A program made the position numbers and the translations under genes. The notes under the pieces were generated by a model. It ran no database searches and was not told where the DNA came from. It saw nothing but the letters and a program-made list of their open reading frames with translations. Below are positions 6,123-6,451 of a DNA stretch of 6,451 nucleotides, one piece after another. Every line of letters starts with the position of its first letter. Position 1 is the first letter of the stretch. The stretch is from an uncultured Oscillibacter sp. (lineage in GTDB: Bacteria > Bacillota > Clostridia > Oscillospirales > Oscillospiraceae), in the NCBI GenBank assembly GCA_905236835.1, contig CAJOQY010000328.1, forward strand, positions 1-6,451, written 5' to 3'.

Positions 6123-6451
6123 ATGGAGAGGAAATTTCCCGGAAGGGCGGCGGCGTTTTGTCTGGCGCTGGTCATGACGCTGACCTGTTTTGTCTACGCT
6201 GTTCCGGCGGACACATCGGGAAAAGCGGATATGACATCGCAATCCGGCGTATTTTCCGAAGGCGATTCCATCGGGCCGGAGGAACTGACGGGCGGAGCCG
6301 TGGCGGAAGCCCCGGAAGCCGATCCGGACGCTGTTCAATCCGCCGTCCCGGAATCCGGCGCGGACGCCGCGCAAACGGCGGGGCAGGACACGCGCGCGGC
6401 GGTGTATGACGAGAGCGATCAATACGCCGTGTTAAGCGCGGAGGGGGAATC
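6123..6451 (+). CDS. Secreted or cell-surface protein of unknown function, N-terminal fragment
   Basis: The ATG at 6123 has a strong AGGAGG (6109-6114) 8 nt upstream, and the frame stays open for 109 codons to the window end. The first 26 residues form a typical Sec signal peptide: a positive start (MERKFPGR), a hydrophobic core (residues 9-24, AAAFCLALVMTLTCFV) and a cleavage site after VYA (26) or VPA (29). There is no lipobox at Cys22, so it is probably not a lipoprotein. The exported part seen (about 80 residues) is acidic and rich in Ala, Glu, Asp, Pro and Ser, and looks like an unstructured linker before a domain that lies outside the window. It is divergent from the helicase gene. Nothing links it to defence, and I do not recognise a family. 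Confidence 0.8.
   Translation, partial: MERKFPGRAAAFCLALVMTLTCFVYAVPADTSGKADMTSQSGVFSEGDSIGPEELTGGAVAEAPEADPDAVQSAVPESGADAAQTAGQDTRAAVYDESDQYAVLSAEGE

Noticed and set aside
6036..6422. Open minus-strand frame of 128 codons at the right end
   Set aside because: It overlaps the exported-protein gene, which has a strong ribosome binding site and a signal peptide; the antisense frame is Arg-rich and shows no protein-like pattern.
1..6451. CRISPR array, insertion sequence, tRNA or rRNA
   Set aside because: No regularly spaced repeats of 20-40 bases, no transposase frame with terminal repeats and no tRNA or rRNA signature were seen on reading both strands.

Overview
The window holds two genes on the minus strand and the start of a divergent third gene on the plus strand. 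It comes from a bacterial genome. All three genes share a GC-leaning codon style rich in CCG, GCG and CGG, they have strong purine-rich ribosome binding sites (AGGGGGTG, AGGAGG, GGGAGG), and the spacers between them are very AT-rich. This would fit an anaerobic member of the Bacillota (Clostridia-like), but that placement is a weak inference because there is no marker gene.

Layout. 1-1182 (minus) is a DNA cytosine-5 methyltransferase that is almost complete; only its last few codons fall off the left edge. 1183-1334 is a spacer with a strong hairpin and an extended -10 promoter for the methyltransferase. 1335-5714 (minus) is an intact 1459-residue superfamily 1 (UPF1/DNA2-like) helicase with a C-terminal PD-(D/E)XK-type nuclease domain. 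5715-6122 is an AT-rich divergent control region with a helicase promoter, several small repeats and a perfect 14-bp palindrome. 6123-6451 (plus) is the N-terminus of a Sec-exported protein cut off by the right edge.

How the parts may work together. The helicase-nuclease lies directly upstream of the m5C methyltransferase on the same strand, and each appears to have its own promoter. The simplest reading is a two-component restriction-modification-like defence module: the methyltransferase marks self DNA and the large helicase-nuclease acts on unmodified DNA. This is inference from domain content and adjacency, and further components may lie beyond the left edge. The most striking detail is that the nuclease domain keeps its fold signature but has Ala where the family normally has the first catalytic Asp, and ECEG where ECDG is usual. 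The nuclease may therefore be dead or altered. The exported protein is probably an unrelated neighbour.
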